Shown: positions 9,505 through 18,210 of the stretch, piece after piece
How the letters are laid out: the number at the start of each line of letters is the position of its first letter
Numbering within the stretch: the stretch's first letter is position 1
NCBI RefSeq assembly: GCF_000024365.1
Contig: NC_013235.1
Span: 4,278,001 to 4,342,000 of the forward strand
DNA from: Nakamurella multipartita DSM 44233
GTDB taxonomy: Bacteria > Actinomycetota > Actinomycetes > Mycobacteriales > Nakamurellaceae
Reading direction: 5' to 3'
Length of the DNA stretch: 64,000 nt
The notes under the pieces: model-generated
Databases searched by the model: none
What the model was told of the DNA's origin: nothing
What the model saw: only the letters and a program-made list of their open reading frames with translations
Made by a program: the position numbers and the translations under genes

Positions 9505-11505
9505 ATGACGGGAACCCGCTCGGAATTGTTCGCGATTATCGGCAATGATCTCGAGAGCGGCCGTTCCGGGTCCGGTCTCGAACCGACGCGCCGGGACGAC
9601 AGCAATCCGAGATCCGTCCTGCAATTCCGCATCCTCGGCCCCGTCCAGGTCTTCTGCCACGGCAGCGAGGTCCAGCTGGGGGGCTCGAAGCAACGCACGG
9701 TGCTGGCCACCCTGCTGCTGGCCCGGGGCCGGGTGGTCACCGACGCGGCCCTGAGCACGGTGTTGTGGGGTGAGGATCCGCCGCGGACCTCCAGCGCGCA
9801 GATCTACACCTACGTCTCCCGGTTGCGCCGCAGTCTGGGCGAACAGGTCGAGCTGGTGCGCAGCGGCCAGGGCTACGCGCTGCGGGCGCCGCACGCCTGG
9901 TTCGACCTCGACGAGTACCTCAGCCTCACCCGGCTGGGTCGGGCGACCCTGGAACAGGGACGGCCCGACGTCGCCACCTTGCACCTGGCCGCCGCGTTGG
10001 CCCTCTGGCGGGGCGCGGCCCTGGGATCGGGCACCGAGTTCCTGGCCGAGACCGAGGTCGCGGCGTTGGAGGAGAGCCGGCTGAGCACCCAGGAACTGTG
10101 GGTCGAGGCCGAACTGTCGCTGGGCCGGTGCCGCGGCCTGATCGCCGAACTCACCTCGCTGGTGGCCGCCCATCCCCTGCGGGAACGCTTCCGGGCCCAG
10201 CTGATGACCGCCCTGTGGCGCTCGCACCGGCGGGCCGACGCGCTGCGGACCTTCTTCGAGGGCCGGGAGCTGCTGGCCGACGAGCTCGGCGTCGACCCGA
10301 GCCCACTGCTCACCGAGCTGTACGAGGAGATCGTCGCCGAACCGGCGGACGGCCCGACGGTGCCTGGCGCGTCCGCCGACGGCCCGACCGGTCCCGTCGG
10401 CCCCCGAGCGCCGGCGCCGGCGCCGGCGCCGGCCATGCTGCCGCCCGATCTGGCCGACTTCACCGGGCGGCGCACCGAGGCGGCCCGGCTCAGCAGCTGG
10501 CTGGGATTCCAGCACCCGGCGACCCCGCCCCGGCCGCACACCCCGGCCCCGTGCGCGGTGGCCTGCGACGGGCGCCCGCGGATGGCGCTGATCTCCGGTC
10601 CCCCGGGTGTCGGCCGGTCGTCGCTGGCCATCCACGTCGCCCAGTTGGGCCGCCAGCTGTATCCCGACGGGCAGCTGTTCGTCGATCTGGGCGGGCCCGG
10701 CCGGCCGCGGGTGGACGTGCGCGACGTGCTGGCCTGGTTCCTGCGGGCCCTGGGCGCCACCGCCGATCAGATTCCCGGCGACACCCAGGAACGCGCGCAG
10801 GTGTACCGGAGCATGCTGGCGCGCCGGCGGGTGCTGGTGGTGCTGGACAACGCCGTCTCCGACGAACAGGTCCACCTGCTCCTGCCGGCCGGCGCGGGCT
10901 GCGGAGTGCTGATCACCAGCACCGAACCACTGGCCGCGGTACCGCTGAACCGGCAGATCGATCTCGGTCCGTTCGGCATGGACGAGGCGCTGGCGTTCCT
11001 GGGCCGCGCGGGCGGCCAGGACCGGGTACGAGTGGAGCGGCCGGCGGCGGTGGAGCTGGTCAACAGCTGCGGCCGGTTCCCCCTGGCCCTGCGGATCCTG
11101 AGCCTGCAGTTGAGCCGCAAGCCGCACTGGTCGCTGCGGCAGATGGTCACGCACCTGCACGCCGACGCAACCCGGCTGGACCGGCTGCAGGCCGGGGCGC
11201 TGCACATCCGACCGGCCCTGGACCGGTTGTTCGACGCGATCGAGGAGGGCCGGCTCACCCAGATCCGGCTGCTGGCCGACCTGCCAACCCCGACCTTCAC
11301 CGCGGACACGGTCGGCCGGTTCCTGGGGATGCCCGAGAGCCTGGCCGAGCACGTCTTGGAACAGCTGCTCGACCGGCGGCTGCTGGAGGTCATCGGGCTC
11401 GATGCCGGCCGCCGCCCGCTCTACACCTTCCCGCCGCTGACCCGGTTGGCCGCCCGCGAGCTGCGGCGCGGGGCCGGAACCCGGCCGGTGGTCGAGGGCG
11501 CCTGA
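9505..11505 (+). CDS. SARP-family transcriptional regulator with NB-ARC domain
   Basis: A 666-residue pathway-type activator. Residues about 35-115 form an OmpR-like winged helix, and about 120-275 the bacterial transcriptional activation (BTAD) repeat region. A nucleotide-binding NB-ARC module follows, with Walker A GPPGVGRSS and Walker B LVVLDNA. The invariant Walker A lysine is Arg here, so ATP binding may be weak. It begins 73 bases after the PKS stop in a locally AT-richer stretch that could hold its own promoter. ATG 9505 is chosen for the G-rich run before it; an in-frame ATG at 9493 is the alternative. SARPs usually switch on the adjacent biosynthetic operon by binding direct heptamer repeats. 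I found no clear repeat pair in the 95 bases before the ligase. Confidence 0.88.
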   Translation: MTGTRSELFAIIGNDLESGRSGSGLEPTRRDDSNPRSVLQFRILGPVQVFCHGSEVQLGGSKQRTVLATLLLARGRVVTDAALSTVLWGEDPPRTSSAQIYTYVSRLRRSLGEQVELVRSGQGYALRAPHAWFDLDEYLSLTRLGRATLEQGRPDVATLHLAAALALWRGAALGSGTEFLAETEVAALEESRLSTQELWVEAELSLGRCRGLIAELTSLVAAHPLRERFRAQLMTALWRSHRRADALRTFFEGRELLADELGVDPSPLLTELYEEIVAEPADGPTVPGASADGPTGPVGPRAPAPAPAPAMLPPDLADFTGRRTEAARLSSWLGFQHPATPPRPHTPAPCAVACDGRPRMALISGPPGVGRSSLAIHVAQLGRQLYPDGQLFVDLGGPGRPRVDVRDVLAWFLRALGATADQIPGDTQERAQVYRSMLARRRVLVVLDNAVSDEQVHLLLPAGAGCGVLITSTEPLAAVPLNRQIDLGPFGMDEALAFLGRAGGQDRVRVERPAAVELVNSCGRFPLALRILSLQLSRKPHWSLRQMVTHLHADATRLDRLQAGALHIRPALDRLFDAIEEGRLTQIRLLADLPTPTFTADTVGRFLGMPESLAEHVLEQLLDRRLLEVIGLDAGRRPLYTFPPLTRLAARELRRGAGTRPVVEGA

Positions 11506-12751
11506 GCCGGACACGCAGGCGGCTCAGCCTGAATCCACCGATTGCGTTGGTGGGTCGGTCGGCTCGGGTGGATCTTGGGGCGGGGTGTCCGATTTCGAGG
11601 TTGGGCAGGGTTGAGTTGCCGGTCGGTCCGGCTTCTCCTGGTTCCTGAGTGTGGGGTCGTGGTCCTGGCTGGGTTATCCGGTCGCCGCGGGTAGGTCGCG
11701 GAGCCGTTTGATGGCGGTGATGATGGCGTGGGCCCAGGGCCAGCGACTGGGTAGCCGCAGGGTGGTGCGTCGGCCGGTGCGGACCAGCCGGCCGGCGAGG
11801 TTGAACACGCGGCGGCGGATGTTCTTGGTCATCCGGTGGCCTTGGTCAAAGCCGAGGCGGGTGATCCAGCGGGTGAGGTTGTGGGCGATGGTGTTCAAGA
11901 TCAGCCAGGCGGCGTTCCCGCCGAAGCTTTTGGTCGGCAAGTGCGCCAGACCCATGCCGTGTTTGAGGTCCCGGATGGTGAGCTCGACCTCGGCGTGCCG
12001 GCGATGGTCGGCCTCCAGGTCGCGCAGGTCGCCGTCCCGGTCGGTGATGATCGGGTGGTAGTCGTAGACCGGGAACAACGCTGCCTGGTCGGTGTCCTGG
12101 CCGCGGTTGCGGACCTGGGCCTGGGTGGGTGGGGTGCGCCGCACCATCAGTCGTAGCGGGACGGTGTCGGTCCGGTCGCGGCCGTGGGTGTCCTGGGCGA
12201 ACGGGGTGTACGGGATCTCGGCGACCCCGGCGCCGGGCAGGAAGTACTCGATCGGCTGCCATTGCTCGTCCGGGATCGCCTCGATCTGTCCTCGTAGGTG
12301 CCCGATCATCCGGGCGCCGATCGAGAACCGCACATCGGCGGCCCGGCAGGCCGCGACGACGTCGTGCAGATAGAAGCCGGAGTCGGCGCGCAGCACGATC
12401 TGCCCGGTGGCGCCGGCCTGACGCAGCCGGGAGATCGTTTCGTTGATGAACAGCGGTGCCGCGGTGGCGTCGTTGGAACGGCCCCGCCGGAGCCGGGCAT
12501 GCGCGATATCGCCGGTCCCGGAGATCACTGCCAGCAGCGGGTGGTAGCCGCGGCGCCCGGTCCGCATGACTTCCCGGGCACCGTCCTTGGCCAGCCCGAA
12601 CGTCTCACACAGGGTCGAGTCGATATCGACGGTGACCGACCGACCGAACTGTGGATGTGCGCCGGCGGTCACAGCTCGGGTCAGCAGGCGGCGGGTCACC
12701 ACGTCCAGTTGGCGGGCGTGTCCGAAGCCGAAAGCGCGGAGGAACGTGCCG

Positions 12752-14214
12752 GGACCTGTCAGATGGACTGTGTAAGGGGTGTGGCATCTAGCGTCTGAGG
12801 AGTAGCTGTGACGATTGATGGCATGCCGAGATTGACCCCGCAGGAGCGGGCCGAGCGTCGTCGGGTGCAGGCTGAGTTGGCTGCGGATCTGAAGGCCTCG
12901 GGTGCGCTGGACGGGGTGTTCGCCCGCATCGATGCCGGGGAGCCGCTGACCGGCGACAGCGGGGTGCTGGGCGGGATGCTCAAGGCTGCGTTGGAACGCG
13001 GTCTGGAAGCGGAGCTGACCGACCACGTCGGCTACGACAAGGGCGCCGTGGACGCGGCCGAGTACGACAATTCCCGCAACGGTCACTACGCCAAGACGGT
13101 GTCCAGCGAGATCGGTGACATCGAATTGCGGGTCCCTCGGGACCGGGCCGGGACGTTCACCCCGATGCTGGTCGGCAAGGGGCAGCGCCGGCTGGACGGC
13201 ATCGACGGGATGATCATCTCGCTGTACGCGGGCGGGATGACGTTGCGGGACATCGCCCACCACCTGGCGACCACGGTCGGGGTGGACCTGTCCCACGAGA
13301 CGATCAGCAAGATCGTGGACGCGGTCGCCGACGAGGTCCTGGCCTGGCAGCGCCGTCCGTTGGAGCCGATCTACCCGGTGATCTATCTGGACGCCATCAC
13401 CGTCAAGATCAAAGACGGCGGACACGTGGTGAACAAGGCCGCGAACCTGGCCGTCGGGGTCGACATGGAAGGTATCAAGCACGTTCTCGGGATCTGGGTG
13501 CAAACCCATGAGGGCGCCAAGTTCTGGGCCGGGGTGTGCGCCGACCTGGCCAACCGCGGCGTGCAAGACGTGCTGATCGTGTGCTGTGACGGGCTCACAG
13601 GGTTCCCCGAGGCCATCGCGGCGACCTGGCCGGCCGCGACCGTGCAAACCTGCGTGGTCCACCTGATCCGCGCGTCGATGCGGTTCGTGTCCTACGGCGA
13701 CCGCAAAGCCGTCGCTGCCGCGGTCAAACCGATCTACACCGCCAGCTCCGAAGAGGACGCCCTCGCCGCCTTGGAGGCGTTCCGGGACGGGCCCTGGGGG
13801 TCGAAGTACCCGTCGGCGGTCCGCTCGTTCCAGGCGGCGTGGGACCGGTTCACCCCGTTCCTGGCGTTCCCGCCGGCCCTGCGCCGGGTCATCTACACCA
13901 CCAACGCGATCGAGTCGCTGAACTATCAGTTGCGCAAGGTCACCAAGAACCGCGGCCACTTCCCCAACGACGCAGCCGCGGTCAAGCTGCTGTGGTTGGC
14001 GATCTGCAACATCGAGGACAAACGAGCCCGCGACCGGGAGAAAGAGCGCGGACTACCCGCCGCCGACCGACGAGCGTCCGGACGCCTCATCCAAGGCGCC
14101 GTCACCACCAACTGGAAAGCAGCGCTGGCCCAACTCGCCCTGGTCTATCCCGACCGAATCGAACCCCACCTGTAACCCCCGTCACACCCCTTACACAAAG
14201 GACTTGACAGGCTC
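12752..14214 (+). mobile_element. IS256-family insertion sequence
   Basis: A 1,463-bp element with imperfect terminal inverted repeats of about 34 bp. Both ends share CCTGTCA at positions 4-10 and GTGTAAGGGGTGTG at 19-32. It is flanked by an 8-bp duplication ACGTGCCG at 12744-12751 and 14215-14222, the size typical of the family. It sits inside the IS1380-family transposase gene and carries one transposase gene on the plus strand. The intact transposase and sharp ends suggest a recent insertion. Confidence 0.92.
12808..14175 (+). CDS. IS256-family (mutator type) transposase
   Basis: A 455-residue DDE transposase. The three acidic residues are visible in YLDAITVKI, CCDGLTGFPEAI and TTNAIESLN, together with the family signature QTCVVHLIR. 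Length and domains look complete, so the enzyme is probably active and could also act on related ends elsewhere in the genome. The start is GTG 12808; ATG 12823 is an alternative. The stop lies 39 bases before the right end of the element. Confidence 0.93.
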   Translation: MTIDGMPRLTPQERAERRRVQAELAADLKASGALDGVFARIDAGEPLTGDSGVLGGMLKAALERGLEAELTDHVGYDKGAVDAAEYDNSRNGHYAKTVSSEIGDIELRVPRDRAGTFTPMLVGKGQRRLDGIDGMIISLYAGGMTLRDIAHHLATTVGVDLSHETISKIVDAVADEVLAWQRRPLEPIYPVIYLDAITVKIKDGGHVVNKAANLAVGVDMEGIKHVLGIWVQTHEGAKFWAGVCADLANRGVQDVLIVCCDGLTGFPEAIAATWPAATVQTCVVHLIRASMRFVSYGDRKAVAAAVKPIYTASSEEDALAALEAFRDGPWGSKYPSAVRSFQAAWDRFTPFLAFPPALRRVIYTTNAIESLNYQLRKVTKNRGHFPNDAAAVKLLWLAICNIEDKRARDREKERGLPAADRRASGRLIQGAVTTNWKAALAQLALVYPDRIEPHL

Positions 14215-14515
14215 ACGTGCCGACCGTGGACGGCGCCGCGACCCGGTGTCCCAGCACTGCGCTGGTCGAGCCCGCCCGCAAAGCGTTCACGTCATCGATG
14301 CAGTCACCGCCGGCCAGCAGCGAATGGACGACGGTCAGGCACTTGCGGTCCGGGTGGGCGCCCACGCTCCCGGGCACCGTGACGTGCTCACGCAACAAAC
14401 CGGCCAGATCCAGCCGTTGGGCCAAAGTTGCCGCGACCAGCAACCCGGCATCGGACACGACACTGTCCTCGTCAGCGCGTACGGACAAGCGGTCCAGTGT
14501 GCAAGACTTCGTCAC

Positions 14516-14590
14516 CAAGAGGGTGCTCCCTGGGCTTGCGTGATCTTTGGTGTGGTAACCGTGATCGTGCAGGTCAGGAGCACCCTCTTG
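14516..14590 (-). promoter_or_regulatory. Inverted repeat that could hide the transposase start (fold-back control)
   Basis: Bases 14516-14529 and 14577-14590 are perfect 14-base inverted repeats (GGAGCACCCTCTTG on the minus strand at the inner arm). The inner arm contains both the ribosome site GGAG and the TTG start of the IS1380 transposase. The outer arm lies between the start and the right terminal repeat. A transcript entering from outside the element would contain both arms and fold over the start. A transcript starting between the arms would not. This resembles the protection described for IS10 and IS50; its action here is inference. Confidence 0.55.
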
Positions 14591-14635
14591 CGTTAAACGC
14601 GCCGCGCCGGCTCCACCCCACCGGTGAATCCAGGC

Positions 14636-15232
14636 TCAGGCGGCCAGGATGGCGGCCGCGACCCCGAGGTGACGGGCGCCGGGCGCCGGGCGGGCGCCGA
14701 CCGGCGGTTGCGGGCGGAACATGTGCTCGATGGTGAGCTGCAGCTGCCCCAGGGACATCTCGTACCCGGCGAAGACGAATCGCAACGGCTCTCCGGTGCC
14801 GAGCAGGCCGCGTTCGATCACGATGGCGCCCTCGCCGTACCGTCCGGTCGGCAACTGCTGGTCGGCGATGCGGGCCAGGAAATTCTCGCCCCGGGTCCGC
14901 TCCCGATCCCGGAGCCAGCCGAATCTCGGGATCGACAGCCGGCGCTCGCCGGCCCCCGCACCGCCCACGTCCAGGGCGCCGAACGGAACGAACGGCGCGC
15001 GCCCCAGCGGCAGGGTCACCACCGTCACCCGGTCGTCGACGACCACCACGGTCCGCTGGCCGTGATCGATCTGCCGGCGGACGTGGACGAGTTCGTCGCG
15101 CCGGGGCCAGACATGGTCCAGGACCGCCGCCGGGGCGCCGGCCCCGTGCAACCGCCAGGGACCGGCGGCCCAACGCAGCCGCGGCAATCCCTCGAAAATC
15201 ACGTGCACACCGTCAATCAGGAGCGTCGTCAT
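14636..15232 (-). CDS. Hypothetical protein, 198 residues
   Basis: I do not recognise a family. The protein has alternating hydrophobic stretches suggesting beta-sheet (such as TVVVVDDRVTVVTLPLG) and a Gly/Ala/Pro-rich C-terminus, with no signal peptide or transmembrane segment. The ATG is at 15232. The stop TGA (14636-14638) lies within the CTCAG target duplication of the IS1380-family element. Before that insertion the gene ended about 20 bases from the convergent SARP gene, so it was a direct neighbour of the biosynthetic cluster. A role in the cluster cannot be claimed. Confidence 0.6.
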   Translation of the reverse strand: MTTLLIDGVHVIFEGLPRLRWAAGPWRLHGAGAPAAVLDHVWPRRDELVHVRRQIDHGQRTVVVVDDRVTVVTLPLGRAPFVPFGALDVGGAGAGERRLSIPRFGWLRDRERTRGENFLARIADQQLPTGRYGEGAIVIERGLLGTGEPLRFVFAGYEMSLGQLQLTIEHMFRPQPPVGARPAPGARHLGVAAAILAA

Positions 15233-15365
15233 CCGGCTGCCCTACCGTTGTGTCCATTTCCTTCCCAGGAGAACACCGGGCACTATCACAATTCTTGACC
15301 GGCTCCGAACCGAAGGCGGTCGCCACGAATTCGGAAATACCCCGATACCGATGGCCTTTTCGCCA

Positions 15366-15707
15366 TCAAGGGGACGCGGCGCCCCGATCGGTGCGGCCGG
15401 TGCCGGTGGCCGACTCCGCCGCCGCCGGATCGGAGGTGGTCATCGAGGCCAGCACCCGCTGCGGATGCAGCGCGCGCAGCTCCGAGATCCCGGCCAGATC
15501 CTGCAGTTCGGCCAGCTGCTGACGGAGTTGGGCGATCTCGGAGGTGAACTGGCCCAGGGTGTCGGCCTGCGCCCCGGCGACCAGCGCGCGCAGCTTGCGC
15601 ACCGCAGTCAACGCGCCGGCGATCGCGGTCGGGATCCGTTCGGGACCGAGCACGAAGACCGCGACGAGCAGGATGATGCCGATCTGACCCCACGACAGCC
15701 CGAACAT
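15366..15707 (-). CDS. tatB: Twin-arginine translocase subunit TatB
   Basis: 113 residues: one N-terminal membrane segment (about 5-20), the hinge LGPERIP, an amphipathic helix and a Gln/Leu-rich coil (about 50-80), then a polar tail. This order is that of the TatA/TatB family. The GPERIP hinge, conserved Glu and long helix favour TatB, which with TatC forms the receptor for folded proteins bearing twin-arginine signals. The ATG is at 15707, 33 bases after the tatC stop in the same direction, so it is the last gene of a tatA-tatC-tatB operon. Actinobacteria more often keep tatB apart from tatAC. Confidence 0.82.
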   Translation of the reverse strand: MFGLSWGQIGIILLVAVFVLGPERIPTAIAGALTAVRKLRALVAGAQADTLGQFTSEIAQLRQQLAELQDLAGISELRALHPQRVLASMTTSDPAAAESATGTGRTDRGAASP

Positions 15708-15740
15708 GATGTGGATTTCCGTTTCTCGAGGAGAGCGAGG

Positions 15741-16640
15741 TCAGACCGGGGTGCCGGGCCGGAGCCGGCTGGGTTCGTCGTCGGGCCGGGCCGGTTGGGC
15801 GGCGCCGCGGCGGGCCAGACGGCGGTCATGCATCCGGGTGACCTGGACGGCCACCTCGTAGAGCAGGACCAGGGCGGCCGCCAGAGCGCCCATGGTGATC
15901 GGGTCGTTGCCCGGCACGACGAGCCCGGCGAACACGACCAGGCCGAAGATCGCATACCGCCGGGCGGTGGCCAGCCGCTCACCGGTGAGCACCCCCGCGA
16001 GGTTGAGCATGATCAACAGCAGTGGCAGCTCGAAGGACACCCCGAAGATGATCAGCATGGCGATCAGGAACGAGAAGTAGCTCTCCGGCGACAGCGCCGC
16101 GACGGTGGCGTCCCCACCGAAACCGAGCAGGACCGTCAGCCCCTCCCGGATGACCAGGTAGGCCAGCCCGGCGCCGGCGCCGAACAGCAGCCCCCCGCTC
16201 ACGCCGAAGACGATCGCGTAGCGGCGCTCCCGGGCGTGCAGCGCCGGGGCGACGAACGCCCACAGCTGATGCAGCCAGACCGGCGCGGTGAGCACGGTGG
16301 CCGCGATCAGCGCGGATTTCAGTTGCAGTTCCACCGCCGAGAACGGCCCGGTGGCCAGCAGCTGGCAGCCGCTGCCGTCGCCGAACGTCACCCGGCTCTC
16401 GGCCGGGACCGCGCAGTAGGGGCCGGTCAGGATGTCCCCCAGGCTGGGCAACCCGATCGCCGGGATGCCGCGGGCGAACCACGCGAAGCCGACCGCCGTG
16501 CCGGCCATCAGGGCCAGGGTGGCCAGGAACAGCCGCCGGCGCAATTCGTGCAGGTGGTCCAGCAGGGCCATGGAACCGTCGGCCGGCGGGCGCGGGCGGC
16601 GGCCGGGCAACCGGAGCCGGATGGCGCGAACGGACACCAC
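15741..16640 (-). CDS. tatC: Twin-arginine translocase subunit TatC
   Basis: 299 residues with six predicted membrane spans. After a basic leader of about 23 residues comes the diagnostic MALLDHLHELRRRLF stretch, which contacts the signal peptide. Further landmarks are the periplasmic loop before FSAVELQLKSAL and the SPESYFSFL region of the family. A long hydrophilic insert with two cysteines (CAVP..GSGC, about 75-95) is typical of actinobacterial TatC. GTG 16640 is chosen because an N-terminal extension is usual in the phylum; ATG 16571 is the shorter option. It lies 75 bases after tatA. Confidence 0.93.
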   Translation of the reverse strand: MVSVRAIRLRLPGRRPRPPADGSMALLDHLHELRRRLFLATLALMAGTAVGFAWFARGIPAIGLPSLGDILTGPYCAVPAESRVTFGDGSGCQLLATGPFSAVELQLKSALIAATVLTAPVWLHQLWAFVAPALHARERRYAIVFGVSGGLLFGAGAGLAYLVIREGLTVLLGFGGDATVAALSPESYFSFLIAMLIIFGVSFELPLLLIMLNLAGVLTGERLATARRYAIFGLVVFAGLVVPGNDPITMGALAAALVLLYEVAVQVTRMHDRRLARRGAAQPARPDDEPSRLRPGTPV

Positions 16641-16715
16641 TGGTGGGCAGCCTTCCGGGATCGGAGGGGTCGACGATCGGGCGGCCCGGTGGCCAGCCGA
16701 CCACCGGGCCCGAGG

Positions 16716-17012
16716 TCAGCGGGGCGCCGGCGCGGCGACCGGGCCGGCGGCGGGTTCCGGGGCGGCCGGCACCGGCGTGGACGCCACGGTGAGCGGGGCC
16801 GCGGCGACCGGGGTCCCGGCCGCCGGGGCGGCGCCGGACGCCGGGCCCACCTCGCCGGCGGCCTCGTCCTCGTGCATGGCCGAGACCTCGGACTTCAGGA
16901 TGCGCAGCGACCGGCCGACCCCACGGGCCGCGTCGGGCAGCCTCTTGGCCCCGAACAGCACGACGAACGCGCCGCCGATGATCAACCAATGCCACCAGGA
17001 CAATCCACCCAT
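16716..17012 (-). CDS. tatA: Twin-arginine translocase subunit TatA
   Basis: 98 residues. A short N-terminal membrane helix (about 6-22) is followed by [16 protein letters not shown], the TatA hinge and amphipathic helix with the expected FG and LP residues. A long Ala/Pro/Val-rich disordered tail makes up half the protein. TatA oligomers form the passage for folded substrates. First gene of the tatA-tatC-tatB set. The sequence just upstream is a decayed exported-type enzyme gene. Confidence 0.9.
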   Translation of the reverse strand: MGGLSWWHWLIIGGAFVVLFGAKRLPDAARGVGRSLRILKSEVSAMHEDEAAGEVGPASGAAPAAGTPVAAAPLTVASTPVPAAPEPAAGPVAAPAPR

Positions 17013-17059
17013 GATGATCTACCTCCAGAAGGTTTGCGACGGCTCGACTGTCGAGCCGT

Positions 17060-17287
17060 CGGGAAAGATGGGGACGCGACAATCAGCTGCCGGAGCCGGG
17101 CGATCCCGTTCGTATCGGCGACCTGCCCACCGCTCAGGTAGTTCTCGCTCTCCAGGCCCTCGGAATACAAGGAGTACTTGCCGTCCCGGTCGCCGGGCCG
17201 GACGGAAACGGCGGCCCCGGAGTACGGCACCTGCTGGCCGTCCTGGACGGTGGCCAGGTTCAGGCGCAGGGTCATTGGCACGCCCGC
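17060..17287 (-). pseudogene. Remnant of an intradiol ring-cleavage dioxygenase-like gene
   Basis: An open frame entering from 17440 contains about 75 residues resembling the middle of intradiol (catechol/protocatechuate-type) dioxygenases: GVPMTLRLNL, then SGAAVSV, DRDGKYSLYSEG, NYLSGGQVADTNG. The metal-binding Tyr/His region WHCD is replaced by RPGD. The matching second half with the iron-binding histidines is missing: similarity stops near 17060 and the frame runs into the tatA start. I conclude it is a decayed fragment. Secreted members of this family commonly use Tat signals, so the position beside tatA is notable, but no twin-arginine leader remains. Confidence 0.55.
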
Positions 17288-17528
17288 CGCGGTCGTGGAG
17301 CCCACAGCCGCGGACGTCGAACGACAGTCCCTGGTGGGTCGGACGGCTGGGGGCAGACAAGAACTCTCCTCGGATCGGTGGGTCGACGGGCCGGACCGGT
17401 GCGGCTCGTGGTGCGGTAAAACCGACTCTGGTTGAGCCACCCAGCCAGGACCTGTTCGGCGGCTGTAGGAATCCTGTGGACCGCACCGGCCCGGACCGGT
17501 CGGGCCGGTCGCGGCCTACGCTGACCCG

Positions 17529-18197
17529 GTGCCCGGCCTTGCGACGCTCCTGCCGGCCGGGGTGGCCGTGGCCCACTGCCGGGGCGACGAGCTGCCCGAC
17601 GGCGACCTGGGCCTGTACCCCAGTGAGGAATCGATCGTGGCGCGGGCGGTGGACAAGCGGCGGCGCGAGTTCGTCGTGGCCCGGGCCTGCGCCCGGCAGG
17701 CCCTGCGCCGGCTCGGCGCACCGGCCGGTGCGATCCCCAAAGGTTCGGCGGGCGAACCGCAATGGCCGCCGGGCGTGGTCGGCAGCATCACCCACTGCGC
17801 CGGCTACACCGGCGCCGCCGTCGCCTGCCGCAGCGACATGCTCGCCATCGGCGTCGACGCCGAACCGAACGAGCCGTTGCCCGATGGCGTGCTGCGGCTG
17901 ACCGCGGCGGCCGGTGAGCGGGCCCAGCTGGACTCGCTGGCCGCGCAGGACCCGGCGGTGCACTGGGGGCGGCTGCTGTTCTGCGCCAAGGAAGCCCTGT
18001 TCAAGGCCTGGTACCCGGTGCAGCAGCAGTGGCTCGGATTCGCCGACGCCACGATCCGGCTGGAGCCGGCCGGGACGTTCCGGGCCCGGCTCACGGCGCC
18101 GACCCCCGACGCCGGCCGCTTCGCCGACTGCCCGGGGCGCTGGAGCCTGGACGGTGGGGTGCTGCTGGCCGCGCTCTGGCTACCGGCCGACGAGTGA
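17529..18197 (+). CDS. Sfp/EntD-type 4'-phosphopantetheinyl transferase
   Basis: 222 residues. It should transfer phosphopantetheine from CoA to the conserved serine of carrier proteins. The family landmarks are GSITHC, the magnesium-binding IGVDAE and the catalytic CAKEALFKAWYP. Its start is GTG 17529, near a divergent dioxygenase remnant. The two DSVK serines of the AT-ACP-ACP protein 14 kb away are likely targets, and this gene may belong functionally to that cluster despite the intervening insertion sequences and tat genes. A housekeeping or siderophore role is equally possible from sequence alone. Confidence 0.92.
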   Translation: MPGLATLLPAGVAVAHCRGDELPDGDLGLYPSEESIVARAVDKRRREFVVARACARQALRRLGAPAGAIPKGSAGEPQWPPGVVGSITHCAGYTGAAVACRSDMLAIGVDAEPNEPLPDGVLRLTAAAGERAQLDSLAAQDPAVHWGRLLFCAKEALFKAWYPVQQQWLGFADATIRLEPAGTFRARLTAPTPDAGRFADCPGRWSLDGGVLLAALWLPADE

Positions 18198-18210
18198 GGT
18201 CGCGGCGCGC

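Larger units (their letters stand above)
11674..14518 (-). pseudogene. IS1380-family transposase, split by an IS256-family element
   Basis: The N-terminal 101 codons lie at 14518-14216 and the remaining roughly 358 at 12751-11674. The reading frame breaks after the codons for VGT and resumes exactly with FLRAFGFGH. Deleting 12752-14214 plus one copy of ACGTGCCG restores a continuous protein of about 459 residues, the usual family length. The C-terminal part has the IS1380/IS4-type DDE landmarks VDIDSTL, RADSGFY and ELTIRDLKHG. The start is TTG at 14518 (GTG 14515 is possible) with GGAG 7 bases upstream, both inside a 14-base inverted repeat. A separate open frame running on into the IS256 sequence is a chimera, not a gene. 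Confidence 0.85.
11528..14634. mobile_element. IS1380-family insertion sequence, interrupted by an IS256-family element
   Basis: The ends are inverted repeats: the left begins CCTGAATCCACCGAT and the right, read inward, CCTGGATTCACCGGT. They are flanked by a 5-bp target duplication CTCAG at 11523-11527 and 14635-14639. Without the inner element and one copy of its 8-bp duplication the element is about 1.64 kb, normal for IS1380. The transposase reads on the minus strand. The right-hand CTCAG contains the stop codon of the gene ending at 14636, so the element landed between the convergent ends of that gene and the SARP gene without damaging either. Confidence 0.85.

Noticed and set aside
11674-13959. 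A single 761-codon minus-strand transposase
   Set aside because: Only the part below 12752 is IS1380 transposase. The upper part reads antisense through the IS256-family transposase, so the open frame is a chimera made by the insertion.
15266-15330. A rho-independent terminator between the hypothetical gene and tatB
   Set aside because: Only a 5-base stem (GACCG/CGGTC) with no T-run could be found.
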